Source of the DNA: Bacteroidaceae bacterium
GTDB taxonomy: Bacteria > Bacteroidota > Bacteroidia > Bacteroidales > Bacteroidaceae
DNA: 64,000 bases
Assembly: GCA_017471185.1 (NCBI GenBank)
Contig: JAFUVZ010000030.1
Location: 1-64,000, forward strand
Reading direction: 5' to 3'
In this document: piece after piece, positions 56,339 through 64,000 of the stretch
How positions within the stretch are numbered: position 1 is the stretch's first letter
Layout: each line of letters begins with the position of its first letter
Program-made: the position numbers and the translations under genes
The notes under the pieces: generated by a model
What the model saw: only the letters and a program-made list of their open reading frames with translations
Databases searched by the model: none
What the model was told of the DNA's origin: nothing

Positions 56339-57699
56339 AATACTATAGCACCAACCATCAGACACCCGACGTGACGCTGCAAGAGGCAGTAGTCAAGGGA
56401 CTTGCAGCCGACAAAGGCTTGTTTATGCCAGACCATATCAAGCCGTTACCTGTATCTTTTTTCGCAGAATTGCCCCAGATGAGCCTACAGGAAGTGGCTT
56501 ATCAAGTGGCCGACGCTTTCTTCGGCGAAGACATCCCTGCCGAGAAACTGAAGCAGATAGTCTATGACACCATGAGTTTCGACATTCCTCTGGTGAAGGT
56601 CAGTGACCATATCTACTCGCTGGAACTGTTTCATGGCCCCACCCTCGCCTTCAAGGATGTCGGCGCCCGTTTCATGGCAAGGATGTTAGGACACTTCGTC
56701 AATGTTCATGGTTCAATGTCCAATGTTCAATGTCCAACGGTCAACGTCCTCGTTGCCACTTCCGGTGATACAGGCAGTGCCGTAGCCAACGGGTTCTTAG
56801 GTGTAGAAGGCATTCATGTCTATGTGCTCTATCCTAAAGGCAAGGTAAGCCTCATCCAGGAGAAGCAATTCACCACCTTGGGTCAGAACATCACAGCTAT
56901 AGAAGTTGACGGTACTTTCGACGATTGTCAGCGACTGGTTAAGTCCGCTTTCATGGATGCAGATCTCAATGCTCACATGAAGCTCACCAGTGCCAACTCC
57001 ATCAATGTAGCCCGTTTCCTGCCGCAAGCCTTCTACTATTTCTGGGCCTATGCCCAACTGAATAATAATGGAAAAGAATCCGCTGGGTATAATTGTCAAT
57101 TGTCAATTGTCAATCGCCAATTAAATAATATCGTTTGTTGCGTCCCAAGTGGCAATTTCGGCAATATCACTGCCGGGTTGTTCGGCAAGCGTATGGGACT
57201 TCCTATCAGCCGTTTCATCGCAGCCAACAACCGCAATGATATCTTCTACCAATACCTGCAGACAGGAGTCTATACTCCTCGCCCCAGCGTAGCTACCTTA
57301 GCCAACGCAATGGATGTGGGCGATCCAAGCAACTTTGCCCGCGTACTGGCTTTGTATGATGGCAATCATAGCGCAATCTGCCAGGATATCAGTGGAGCTA
57401 CCTATACTGATGAGCAGATAGCTGACGAGATTCGCCGCGTATATGAAACCAATGGATATCTGCTCGATCCACACGGAGCCTGTGGTCACCGTGCCCTGCG
57501 TGAAGGTCTTCATTCTGGCGAGACCGGCTTCTTCATCGAGACAGCCCATCCTGCCAAGTTCAAAGACACCGTGGAGGCGATTATCGGAGAGCCTGTAGCT
57601 ATCCCTCAACGTCTGCAAGACTTTATGAAGGGTAAGAAGCAAAGCATCGGCATGACCAGTACTTTTGAAGATTTCAAGTCCTTCCTGATGCAGGAATAA
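56335..57699 (+). CDS. thrC: Threonine synthase
   Basis: ThrC converts O-phosphohomoserine to threonine with PLP. The PLP lysine is Lys107 in GPTLAFKDVGARFM; ATSGDTGSAVANGF, the phosphate-binding CVPSGNFGNITAG and a C-terminal PHGACGHRAL segment are present. Two loops are built from heptamer repeats: after residue ~120 (VNVHGSMSNVQCPTVN, from 56699-56747) and after residue ~253 (NCQLSIVNRQLNN, from 57094-57128). Both keep the frame and sit between conserved secondary-structure elements, so the protein is probably functional. The start overlaps apgM by 4 bp (ATGA). Confidence 0.94.
   Translation: MKYYSTNHQTPDVTLQEAVVKGLAADKGLFMPDHIKPLPVSFFAELPQMSLQEVAYQVADAFFGEDIPAEKLKQIVYDTMSFDIPLVKVSDHIYSLELFHGPTLAFKDVGARFMARMLGHFVNVHGSMSNVQCPTVNVLVATSGDTGSAVANGFLGVEGIHVYVLYPKGKVSLIQEKQFTTLGQNITAIEVDGTFDDCQRLVKSAFMDADLNAHMKLTSANSINVARFLPQAFYYFWAYAQLNNNGKESAGYNCQLSIVNRQLNNIVCCVPSGNFGNITAGLFGKRMGLPISRFIAANNRNDIFYQYLQTGVYTPRPSVATLANAMDVGDPSNFARVLALYDGNHSAICQDISGATYTDEQIADEIRRVYETNGYLLDPHGACGHRALREGLHSGETGFFIETAHPAKFKDTVEAIIGEPVAIPQRLQDFMKGKKQSIGMTSTFEDFKSFLMQE
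56699..56747. repeat. Heptamer array inside thrC (TCAATGT type, 7 units)
   Basis: Seven contiguous 7-base units are translated within thrC: TCAATGT, TCATGGT, TCAATGT, CCAATGT, TCAATGT, CCAACGG, TCAACGT. They lie between the conserved GARFMARMLGHF and VLVATSGDTG segments. Confidence 0.88.
57094..57128. repeat. Second heptamer array inside thrC (TGTCAAT type, 5 units)
   Basis: TGTCAAT three times, then CGCCAAT and TAAATAA, translated within thrC just before the conserved VCCVPSGNFGN segment. Confidence 0.85.
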
Positions 57700-57714
57700 A
57701 ATCAGACAAAGGAT

Positions 57715-57751
57715 AACGGCTGCCAATCCTCCTGGAGAATCGGCAGCCGTT
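57715..57751 (+). terminator. Hairpin after thrC (probable terminator)
   Basis: AACGGCTGCC and GGCAGCCGTT form a perfect 10-bp stem with a 17-base loop. No T-run follows, so it may need a factor or only protect the 3' end. Confidence 0.55.
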
Positions 57752-57782
57752 ACTTGCATACGTGCTTTCAGCCAGATGCTTC

Positions 57783-58202
57783 TTATAGGTCCTCCAAATG
57801 ATAGCTCAGGCGAGAAACATTATCATTGATTTTCTCAATCATGGCCGATTCATTAAGCTTATCCAGCATTTGTTGCCTGGGACAGATTTCAATTATTATA
57901 GAGACAGTATGTTCAGTTTTATCCTTGTCTGCCATCAAGGATAACTTCAGTTCCCCCACATAAACTACAGTCAGCTTCTCGATCTCCAGCCAATAACGGT
58001 CAGCCACAAGACGCTTGTCATGAATCTCAAAGGACATGCGTATAGGCTCGAAATCATCTGATTCCGTAATATGCTCCACCATATCACGGAACTTCTTCAC
58101 ATTCATTTCAATCACTTCCTTCCTATGCCTGCGGCTGTCTTCATCCGTCTCAGGCTTCTTAGCGACTTCTATCTGGTCCTTTATAAAGTCAAAGTATGCC
58201 AT
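57783..58202 (-). CDS. Small cytoplasmic protein of unknown function ending in SYHLEDL
   Basis: I do not recognise this 139-residue protein. It has no signal peptide; it starts with a charged helix (FDFIKDQIEVAKKPETDEDSRRHRKEV), contains a beta-rich middle (RMSFEIHDKRLVADRYWLEIEKLTVVYVGELKLSL) and ends in IEKINDNVSRLSYHLEDL. A remnant with the same C-terminus occurs at 1609-1734, showing that the family has or had more than one copy in this genome. A GGGAGGA RBS lies 8 bases upstream and a -7 TATATTTG at 58252-58259, so it has its own promoter. Confidence 0.7.
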   Translation of the reverse strand: MAYFDFIKDQIEVAKKPETDEDSRRHRKEVIEMNVKKFRDMVEHITESDDFEPIRMSFEIHDKRLVADRYWLEIEKLTVVYVGELKLSLMADKDKTEHTVSIIIEICPRQQMLDKLNESAMIEKINDNVSRLSYHLEDL

Positions 58203-58251
58203 ATATGGTTCCTCCCGTCTTCATTCACATAATTAAAGAACAACTGTCGTT

Positions 58252-58259
58252 TGCAAATA
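58252..58259 (-). promoter_or_regulatory. -7 promoter element of the unknown gene at 57783-58202
   Basis: TATATTTG on the minus strand matches TAnnTTTG, 49 bases upstream of the start codon. Confidence 0.5.
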
Positions 58260-58272
58260 TACAGTTTCTTTT

Positions 58273-59139
58273 TTAATCCACAAGCACAACGCCATTGTCA
58301 ATTTGATAGTTGTCAGGGGTGAACTGATGAGAAAACAGAGTAGTTCCTTCCGCATCACTCCCTTTTATGACGAAGGTGTATCCATGCTCCGCGCATCCTT
58401 TCATTGCCTGGACTGTATTCACCATTTTGTTCAGTCTATCTTTCGCCTCCTCGCGCTCCATACTTTCGTCATCCCTTTCGTAGCTAATGATAAAAAGAGA
58501 TTCTTCTGGAACAACCTTAATGTAAGATTGTCTGTATCCTTCATCTTGCTTGAGTCCGGTTATAAAGTCTGCAAATCTTTTAGCCTCGCTTAGCCAGTCG
58601 GACTTGCTGTCGCTGCCAGCCTTCCACCTCAAAGATTCTTCCAGGCTGAATTCCGTCTGGCATCCGGCATCCTGTCCAACGATAAAGCCAATGGTCCTGT
58701 TCCCGTTTCTAAACCAATACATCTTGCAGGTCATGCCATTTTCCTCAAAGCTATAAGCCAACCCCTTTATCCCGTCAACAGTTACAGAGCTTTTCACAAG
58801 GCTTTCGTATTCTGACAGTTCCTCTTGCGCCAATAATTCAATAATCTTGTCCAGTACCATGTCAAATGGGATGATGGTTGTTTCAACAAGTATGTCTTCT
58901 CCTACTATTTTGTTTTCAACAATTCCCTCCTTTTCAGTACTGTAAACGAGTTCCAAGTCTTTGGGGTAAGCCAGACTAAACAATCCGTTATCAAGCATAG
59001 AGTACCCGTCTGTAATACCCTCTACACCTCTGGTTACCACATCCTCGTCTGTCCATACATTCCCGTTGTCCTCAGCGCATGAAGACAATGCCATCGTTGC
59101 TGCCAATGCAGCTGTTGCCAGTAAATGAATCTTTTTCAT
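58273..59139 (-). CDS. Lipoprotein of unknown function
   Basis: The 288-residue protein begins MKKIHLLATAALAATMALSSC, a classical lipoprotein signal with lipobox LSSC. After this it is acidic (EDNGNVWTDEDVVTRGVEG) and has no domain I can name; the pattern FSLAYPKDLELVYSTEKEG... FDMVLDKIIELLAQEELSEYESLVKSSVTVDGIKGLAYSFEENGMTCKMYWFRNG resembles the PsbP/DcrB-type fold in layout (short beta strands around a helix), but this is a weak guess. The frame extends seven codons upstream, but the ATG at 59139 has GGAGAT at good spacing. Confidence 0.75.
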   Translation of the reverse strand: MKKIHLLATAALAATMALSSCAEDNGNVWTDEDVVTRGVEGITDGYSMLDNGLFSLAYPKDLELVYSTEKEGIVENKIVGEDILVETTIIPFDMVLDKIIELLAQEELSEYESLVKSSVTVDGIKGLAYSFEENGMTCKMYWFRNGNRTIGFIVGQDAGCQTEFSLEESLRWKAGSDSKSDWLSEAKRFADFITGLKQDEGYRQSYIKVVPEESLFIISYERDDESMEREEAKDRLNKMVNTVQAMKGCAEHGYTFVIKGSDAEGTTLFSHQFTPDNYQIDNGVVLVD

Positions 59140-59365
59140 GGTAATATCTCCTTTTTCCAATTAAACTTCTTTTAAACAAAATACTTTCTTTCGCAGACAT
59201 GTGTTTCATTCGCTCTTCATCTTCAGGATAGAATCGCACATATCCGCCGCCGTCTTTCGTAAACACCTCATCACGACTGCTGACACTATTTGGAAAACTC
59301 CTTGATGTATCCATATACATAGTATTAATTATAGAGGCAATCCTTCTTATTATTCTATCATCCAT
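59072..59365 (-). CDS. Doubtful small open frame overlapping the lipoprotein start
   Basis: A 97-codon frame (MDDRIIRRIASIINTMYMDTSRSF...) covers the gap upstream of the lipoprotein and runs 68 bp into it in another frame. The first ~65 residues look protein-like and charged, but its last part is only the out-of-frame reading of the neighbour's RBS and signal sequence. It may be a short real gene, a decayed one or chance; there is no recognisable domain. Confidence 0.25.
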   Translation of the reverse strand: MDDRIIRRIASIINTMYMDTSRSFPNSVSSRDEVFTKDGGGYVRFYPEDEERMKHMSAKESILFKRSLIGKRRYYHEKDSFTGNSCIGSNDGIVFMR

Positions 59366-59422
59366 TTGTCAAAGTACAGAGCCATTGTACGGCATCGTTT
59401 TATCACTTAGTAAAATAATTAC

Positions 59423-59452
59423 ATAAGGGAGATAGCAAAGGATCTCCCTTAT
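59423..59452 (-). terminator. Terminator downstream of the BIG2-domain lipoprotein gene
   Basis: ATAAGGGAGAT and ATCTCCCTTAT form a perfect 11-bp stem with an 8-base loop. The minus-strand tail is moderately T-rich (ATTATTTTAC). Confidence 0.7.
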
Positions 59453-59494
59453 TTTATCATGACACCCATATATCTCGGGCAAATGCCACATCTT

Positions 59495-60895
59495 TTATTT
59501 GTTTAGATACTTCTTCAATTCGTTAGGGGTAAACTCTACAGCCCTGCTGTTAGCACTTTCTTCAGTATCAAGCTTTCTGTATAACACATAAATAAACTCT
59601 TCATCCAGATCTCCCATAATAATAAAATGTTCTGAATTATAGTAAATCCCGTCTAATGCATAATATCTTTCAGCTAAAAAGTTCTTTACTTCTTCCTCGT
59701 AGTTCTTCCCCACTGCAACTACAATATCTTTTACTTTCCCACCTTCATCTAACCTGTAATACAATATATATCTGCTGTTATAATCTCCTGTATAGCCAGT
59801 GTACCCAACCCATTCATCGTTTGCAGTGACAAAAGTTCTTGTTTCCTGAACAATAACTGCATCTTTACTGTATCCATACAAAGGTAAAGGCTCTTTGTAA
59901 GTATTATATAAAGGATCTACTTTAATTTCAAAAGTTGCATCCACATATTTTCCTTTAGCAGTTATCATTGCTGTACCAACATGCTTTGCTTCTACAAGCC
60001 CATTTTCGTCAACAGTTGTCACAAAAGTGTCAGAGGATTCCCATACCACATCGCTGTAATATACCTCTTCTTCTCTGTAATTTGTCAACTGCTTAGTACC
60101 TTTGGCATTGCCCACATTCATGTAGTATGTTCTCTCGCCACTCTTAATGTCAATCTTCCAGACTATTGGCAAAAAGTAAGATATCTTATTTGAGTATTCG
60201 GTAATCAATTCCCTTTCTAACTCATCAATCAAGAAATCATCGAGATAAACTTTTATAAATACTTTCTTACTGTTTCTGTCGGCTTCATATTCAGGAGACT
60301 TAGAATCCTTCCCACCCTCAATTTGAAGAGGATCTCTTGATACTTCGGTGTCTTCTGAAATAACCACTTTATAGGTTACACCCTTTGAACCTAAAGAAAA
60401 ATCAATGATGTAGCTTGTGGATTTCTTCACTTCTATATAAAAGCTGGCAGTAGCACTAATGTCTTGGTCTTTCACCTTGGCGCTCATGCTGACCTTGTAT
60501 TTCCCCGGCTCCATATCAGAAACAGTAAACTCTGAGCCAGAAATCTCCGTCTCATCATTTCCAATCCGTATAGAGTACTTAGTCTCAAACTCATAATCTT
60601 TGTATGTGTCCTTGCTAGTGAATCCAAACTGTATCTTATCTCCATTGAGAACAGGTAGGGAATCTGTACTGTCATCATTGACAGGCAGCTTGTCCTCTGT
60701 GGCTAAATTGGTCACACTGAAAGACCCTGCTTTGTTGTCATTTATGGCTGGCGGATTCTCTTCTTCATTGCTGTTTTTGTTCTCGTTTTGGGGGATAGTG
60801 GTTATTTCCACCGAATCCTTGCTACAGCTTGTGAAAAATGTTGTTGTAGCACCAAAAAGGGCTAAGATAATCAATGTATAAAAATGCTTCCTCAT
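59495..60895 (-). CDS. Lipoprotein with bacterial Ig-like (BIG2) domain
   Basis: The 466-residue protein has a lipoprotein signal (lipobox FTSC), a low-complexity Asn/Glu linker (NENKNSNEEENPP), an Ig-like region (FEFTVSDMEPGKYKVSMSAKVKD-type strand pattern) and a BIG2 domain at about residues 290-330 (VVWESSDTFVTTVDENGLVEAKHVGTAMITAKG). The C-terminal ~130 residues are Tyr-rich without a known domain. An ATG at 60901 would add two residues; the conserved leader element at 60904-60931 is spaced like those of its neighbours if the ATG at 60895 is used. It is surface or periplasmic; the function is unknown. Confidence 0.78.
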   Translation of the reverse strand: MRKHFYTLIILALFGATTTFFTSCSKDSVEITTIPQNENKNSNEEENPPAINDNKAGSFSVTNLATEDKLPVNDDSTDSLPVLNGDKIQFGFTSKDTYKDYEFETKYSIRIGNDETEISGSEFTVSDMEPGKYKVSMSAKVKDQDISATASFYIEVKKSTSYIIDFSLGSKGVTYKVVISEDTEVSRDPLQIEGGKDSKSPEYEADRNSKKVFIKVYLDDFLIDELERELITEYSNKISYFLPIVWKIDIKSGERTYYMNVGNAKGTKQLTNYREEEVYYSDVVWESSDTFVTTVDENGLVEAKHVGTAMITAKGKYVDATFEIKVDPLYNTYKEPLPLYGYSKDAVIVQETRTFVTANDEWVGYTGYTGDYNSRYILYYRLDEGGKVKDIVVAVGKNYEEEVKNFLAERYYALDGIYYNSEHFIIMGDLDEEFIYVLYRKLDTEESANSRAVEFTPNELKKYLNK

Positions 60896-60903
60896 AATCA
60901 TAA

Positions 60904-60931
60904 CCCTATGTCTCGTGTCGGGCGCAACTTC
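60904..60931 (-). promoter_or_regulatory. Conserved 5' leader element, copy A
   Basis: On the minus strand GTTGCGCCCGACACG is followed after eight bases by AGGG, 8 bases from the ATG at 60895. GCCC and GGGT can pair around the central loop. It is closely matched by copies B (61399-61425) and C (62986-63013). Confidence 0.7.
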
Positions 60932-60942
60932 AAAGGATGATA

Positions 60943-61389
60943 TTATTCAACAATAATAATTTTTAATGAGCCACTGGATGTAATAATTTGCTCAGTTGAA
61001 ATCGCAGAAAAAGAAATCCTATACTCTCCTGGAGTTGTTGCTTCAGGTATCACATATTCGTAAGGATTTTCATTCTCTATCACCGTTCCGTCATGAAGAA
61101 TGAACTTCGTGTCATAAGAATACTTACTATACTCCTCTGCTTTTATAAATTCGATTTTGATAGTTTCTCCTTTATGAGCAGTCAGTTTAGGCTCAGAACC
61201 AATACCGATATAAATACTTGTTGACCCACTTACCTCAACAGATTCTCCTGTGCTAATATTTGTTACCTTATAATCCCCTGCACCACCTTGGGCTATTATT
61301 ACTTCATGTTTTTGGGTACAACATGTAAATATTAATGAGAAGATGGCTAAACAGAGCATCATTGTAAATTTGTTAAAATACTTTTTCAT
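60943..61389 (-). CDS. Small lipoprotein of unknown function
   Basis: The 148-residue protein has a hydrophobic signal with lipobox FTCC and a single beta-sandwich-like domain (DYKVTNISTGESVEVSGSTSIYIGIGSEPKLTAHKGETIKIEFIKAEEYSKYSYDTKFILHDGTVIENENPYEYVIPEATTPG split into short strands). The ending TTPGEYRISFSAIS...GSLKIIIVE is similar in style to the Ig-like part of the adjacent larger lipoprotein (EPGKYKVSMSAKV), suggesting that the two share a domain ancestry or function in one complex. No known family recognised. Confidence 0.75.
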   Translation of the reverse strand: MKKYFNKFTMMLCLAIFSLIFTCCTQKHEVIIAQGGAGDYKVTNISTGESVEVSGSTSIYIGIGSEPKLTAHKGETIKIEFIKAEEYSKYSYDTKFILHDGTVIENENPYEYVIPEATTPGEYRISFSAISTEQIITSSGSLKIIIVE

Positions 61390-61398
61390 AAACCTTTA

Positions 61399-61425
61399 CC
61401 CTAAGTCCGTGTCGGGCGCAACCTC
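61399..61425 (-). promoter_or_regulatory. Conserved 5' leader element, copy B
   Basis: GAGGTTGCGCCCGACACGG then ACTTAGGG on the minus strand, 9 bases before the ATG at 61389. The GCCC/GGGT pairing is possible. Confidence 0.75.
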
Positions 61426-61461
61426 TGATTGTTAGTTTTCTTTCTTTTAATAATTGCAGTT

Positions 61462-62976
61462 TTAAAAATTAAAGTCAATACCAGCTGAGACAGTCAGATT
61501 CTGATGATTGTTAACATTCCAATTTCTGCCTAAATTCCAGTTGTTTCCTAGCTGGTACTTTTTGCTTATGCCAATATTAATTTTTGCCTTATCACTTATC
61601 TCATAACATACGCCACCTGATATTATATCTATTGCGTTGTTACCAGGACTGTATATACTAATGGGGTAGGACGATTTGAAAAGGCCACCTTGCTGTGCGT
61701 ATGTGTATCCCGCACTTAATATCAAATGTTTAATTGGGGAGAAGGAAACACTTGCAGAAATGTCAAACATTGCATCTGTTCCAGTTGTATTGTAATCTGA
61801 ATGCCCTATATTTCCTTCTTTTTGGGTATTGAGTATCAAGTCAGTGTCAATGTCAACGCTTTGAGATGCACCTAAACTTTTGGAAACATTTACATAAGAC
61901 CAAGATCCACCTAATGCAATCTTTAAATTATCTTGAATCTGCCATGATGCTCCTAAAGACAACTTGCCAGGGATATGAAAGGATGAATAACCACTATTGG
62001 TGTGTATTTTAGTTTCAAACTCATAATTGGCTGCAAAGTTGAATTTCCCCGTCTTATAATCTATTCCAAGCACCGGAGATATACCCCATCCGTTCATCCT
62101 TTTATATGAGCTGGAATAATAGTCTGGAGTTTGCGCTAATAGCTCGATTTCGGCACTAACTTCCCCTGCTAATTTTAGTAATTCATCAGTGTTGTCAATT
62201 AAATCAGAGACATCCATTCCTGCATCAGCTGCGAGATAAGCAGCTACCATCGAAACTAATGTAGCATTCGATATTGTTTCGAAAAAGCCTTCACCAACAT
62301 TTGTGAAATAGTCATTAAAAGATAATACGTTAAGATTGTTGTTTTCTACTCCTTGAAAAACAGCATACCTTGTATGGTCTGTTACGTAATTCAATCTTAC
62401 ACCAGCATATACAGACCAATGGTCATTTATTTTATAAGAAGCTCCAAGCCTGCCTGAATAATTGTAATTGTCCCCATAATTCGTTACTTCATAAAACAAT
62501 TTGTCATTCTTATTACAACTGGAGGTTATTTGACTCATCCCATCTTTAAAAATATTAAAGACGTTATTACCAGCTGTACTTAAAAAATGGGAGAGCATAG
62601 GGTCTTTTGAAATATTCCATTCTCCATAACCGCCTTCGTTAGCAAAAGAAAAAGAATATGTAAATCTGTTTTTCTTATAAGCAACTTGCAGTGATGGTAT
62701 AACATTTCGATATGACTTATTAACGATATTATCCCTAAAACTTAGGTCTAATGAACCGACAGAGAGCAGCCCATTAAGCGATATATGCCACCCGTCATTA
62801 AGAAAGGCTGTTCCAGCTGGATTGTTAATAACAGCATCAATTTCAGTTGATGCTTGACGAGCTGGGTCACGTACAATTACAGATGTACTGCGGCTTGCAT
62901 CTTGAAGTAATTGTGCATTAGAAACGATTGGCATCAGCGAAAAGCCAATTATGCCTAATAATAACTTTGCTTTCAT
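61462..62976 (-). CDS. Outer-membrane porin-like protein (OmpP1/FadL type)
   Basis: The 504-residue protein has a Sec signal (MKAKLLLGIIGFSLMPIVSNAQ), the N-terminal INNPAGTAFLNDGWHISL pattern of the OmpP1/FadL/TodX transport family, alternating amphipathic strands throughout and a terminal phenylalanine (SAGIDFNF) for BAM recognition. FadL-type channels take up hydrophobic compounds across the outer membrane; Bacteroidota versions have unknown ligands. The frame is open 13 codons further upstream through the leader element, so the ATG at 62976 is used. Confidence 0.82.
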   Translation of the reverse strand: MKAKLLLGIIGFSLMPIVSNAQLLQDASRSTSVIVRDPARQASTEIDAVINNPAGTAFLNDGWHISLNGLLSVGSLDLSFRDNIVNKSYRNVIPSLQVAYKKNRFTYSFSFANEGGYGEWNISKDPMLSHFLSTAGNNVFNIFKDGMSQITSSCNKNDKLFYEVTNYGDNYNYSGRLGASYKINDHWSVYAGVRLNYVTDHTRYAVFQGVENNNLNVLSFNDYFTNVGEGFFETISNATLVSMVAAYLAADAGMDVSDLIDNTDELLKLAGEVSAEIELLAQTPDYYSSSYKRMNGWGISPVLGIDYKTGKFNFAANYEFETKIHTNSGYSSFHIPGKLSLGASWQIQDNLKIALGGSWSYVNVSKSLGASQSVDIDTDLILNTQKEGNIGHSDYNTTGTDAMFDISASVSFSPIKHLILSAGYTYAQQGGLFKSSYPISIYSPGNNAIDIISGGVCYEISDKAKINIGISKKYQLGNNWNLGRNWNVNNHQNLTVSAGIDFNF

Positions 62977-62985
62977 AGTGAAAAA

Positions 62986-63013
62986 GCCCTTAGTCCGTGT
63001 CGGGCACAACCTC
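62986..63013 (-). promoter_or_regulatory. Conserved 5' leader element, copy C
   Basis: GAGGTTGTGCCCGACACGG then ACTAAGGGC on the minus strand, about 9 bases before the ATG at 62976. Here GCCC pairs with GGGC, where copies A and B have GGGT, so the base pair is maintained. Confidence 0.75.
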
Positions 63014-63035
63014 AATAATGATACAAAAAAAACTA

Positions 63036-63953
63036 CTAATTATTAGACCATACTCCCTCTACCTCAAAGCCAGCTTGACGCAACAAGTTCAATAAACCTT
63101 TTTCACCTGGCAAATGGCCAGCACCTACAACAAATAATGTCGGTTTATATGCCATAAGCGTAGGCATTTTTTTAACCCAGCTGGCATTTCTACTATATAA
63201 TAGCATGTCATCTTCCTGTAGGGTTGAATCACACCGATTATTTAGTTTTATGTCCATCATCTTTTTTATTTCATTTATATCTTGAGAGTAATAGGCTTTA
63301 ACTAACTCATTTGTCATTTCGCCTATCATATCAGAATAGTCAACTAAGCACATAAGTTGCTCCTTCTGTCGCTCAATGGGCATCCTATTAAAAAAAACAT
63401 CCATTTGAAAACTAACAGTTTCTAATCCACCTACTTCTTTACCTTGATCTCGAGCTTGTTTTTGAAAGTAATTATCCATTGCGTTTTCTATGACAAAATT
63501 ACCAGTTTTTTTCATGAATGAAAGTACTGTTAGCTGGCTTGACAAAGCATTCGGCACTAACCTTCCTAATTGTTGAAAAAGGTCTGGATTATTCAAATCC
63601 ATACCGAGTAATTTTTCTAAAAGCGCATTTAAACGATTTAATTCATCTGGTGAAAGAATTTTATCTATTGTGATATCATTCGGCAGCATCATATTCTGTT
63701 GAATAACAGCAATACTATCTGGATTTAACATATCATTTACTATCACTTCACCATAGACTTGCTGACAATTATCAATGGCCTGATAAATACCTGGAATGGA
63801 ATCAACAAATGATTCATTTGCAAGATGAAGAGTTCCCACGATATATGATGCCGATGTTAATTCATGACCAGATATTTTGTAAAGAATCTGACCATAAGCA
63901 CCTTGAATAATAATTGACAAGGCTACAATTGTATAAAGAAACTTTCTCATCAT
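63036..63953 (-). CDS. TraB/GumN family protein (secreted)
   Basis: The 305-residue protein has a Sec signal peptide (MRKFLYTIVALSIIIQGAYG) and the TraB/GumN fold: the N-terminal motif YIVGTLHLANESF, an EVGGLET-like segment in the middle and the C-terminal LFVVGAGHLPGEKGLLNLLRQAGFEVEGV. Relatives include the pheromone-shutdown protein TraB and TIKI-type metal-dependent proteases, so hydrolase activity is plausible but unproven. It may be the first gene of a unit with the porin and two lipoproteins downstream. An AGGG lies 7 bases before the first ATG. Confidence 0.88.
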   Translation of the reverse strand: MMRKFLYTIVALSIIIQGAYGQILYKISGHELTSASYIVGTLHLANESFVDSIPGIYQAIDNCQQVYGEVIVNDMLNPDSIAVIQQNMMLPNDITIDKILSPDELNRLNALLEKLLGMDLNNPDLFQQLGRLVPNALSSQLTVLSFMKKTGNFVIENAMDNYFQKQARDQGKEVGGLETVSFQMDVFFNRMPIERQKEQLMCLVDYSDMIGEMTNELVKAYYSQDINEIKKMMDIKLNNRCDSTLQEDDMLLYSRNASWVKKMPTLMAYKPTLFVVGAGHLPGEKGLLNLLRQAGFEVEGVWSNN

Positions 63954-64000
63954 TATTACACCCTAACAGTTACACTTAATTATCATAATATTTCGGAGAT

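Overview
The window is chromosomal DNA of a Bacteroidota bacterium, order Bacteroidales, most likely near Prevotellaceae/Bacteroidaceae (the family level is a guess). The evidence is the promoter type (a -7 element of the form TAnnTTTG about 20 bases after a TTG/TTTG), a Bacteroidales-type dcw cluster with a meso-diaminopimelate MurE, many Tat (RRDFLK) and lipoprotein signals, DUF1080/Gfo-Idh-MocA/TIM-barrel sugar proteins, and a thrA-apgM-thrC operon lacking a classical thrB. No rRNA, CRISPR array, intact insertion sequence or prophage is visible.

Layout. 0-3.8 kb is accessory: the end of a surface beta-helix protein, a repeat-rich gap with palindromes and a gene remnant, an AAA/DUF4143 ATPase and an unknown gene with a structured leader. 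3.8-20.2 kb is the division and cell-wall operon mraZ-rsmH-ftsL-ftsI-murE-mraY-murD-ftsW-murG-murC-ftsQ-ftsA-ftsZ-yqeY, preceded by two divergent pairs of MraZ-like boxes. 20.3-26.7 kb holds housekeeping genes (djlA-like, recO, tRNA-Glu, rpsT, gyrB, a DUF3109 gene, gpmI). 26.8-38.1 kb holds three tandem exported TIM-barrel epimerase paralogues, rnhB, two CE1-type esterases, a carboxylesterase, asd, and a Gfo/Idh/MocA plus DUF1080 pair; several of these look like exported sugar or glycoside metabolism. 38.2-47.4 kb holds tRNA-Met, an LptF/G permease, ribBA, an aspartate aminotransferase, a small ferredoxin, dnaX, an ftsB/divIC-like gene, a small membrane protein and a DUF1593 lipoprotein. 47.6-57.7 kb holds a large GH2 lipoprotein, L-asparaginase I and the threonine operon. 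57.8-64 kb is again accessory: small proteins of unknown function, lipoproteins, an outer-membrane porin-like protein and a TraB/GumN protein.

The most unusual feature is a set of at least ten short tandem arrays, all with a 7-bp period but with different unit sequences (GGTCAAC, AATGGAG, ATTGAAC, TGTCAAT, GTTACGA, GTAGGGT and others). They fill the loose junctions of the dcw operon, often starting at the previous gene's stop codon, and have entered coding sequence in frame at the N-termini of MurD and MurG and at two places within threonine synthase. Other observations worth checking are a conserved 27-28-base leader directly before the start codons of three consecutive envelope genes (60.9-63.0 kb), a gene remnant at 1.6 kb homologous to the C-terminus of the unknown gene at 58 kb, and a 22-bp tandem repeat forming a strong hairpin at the end of the dcw operon.
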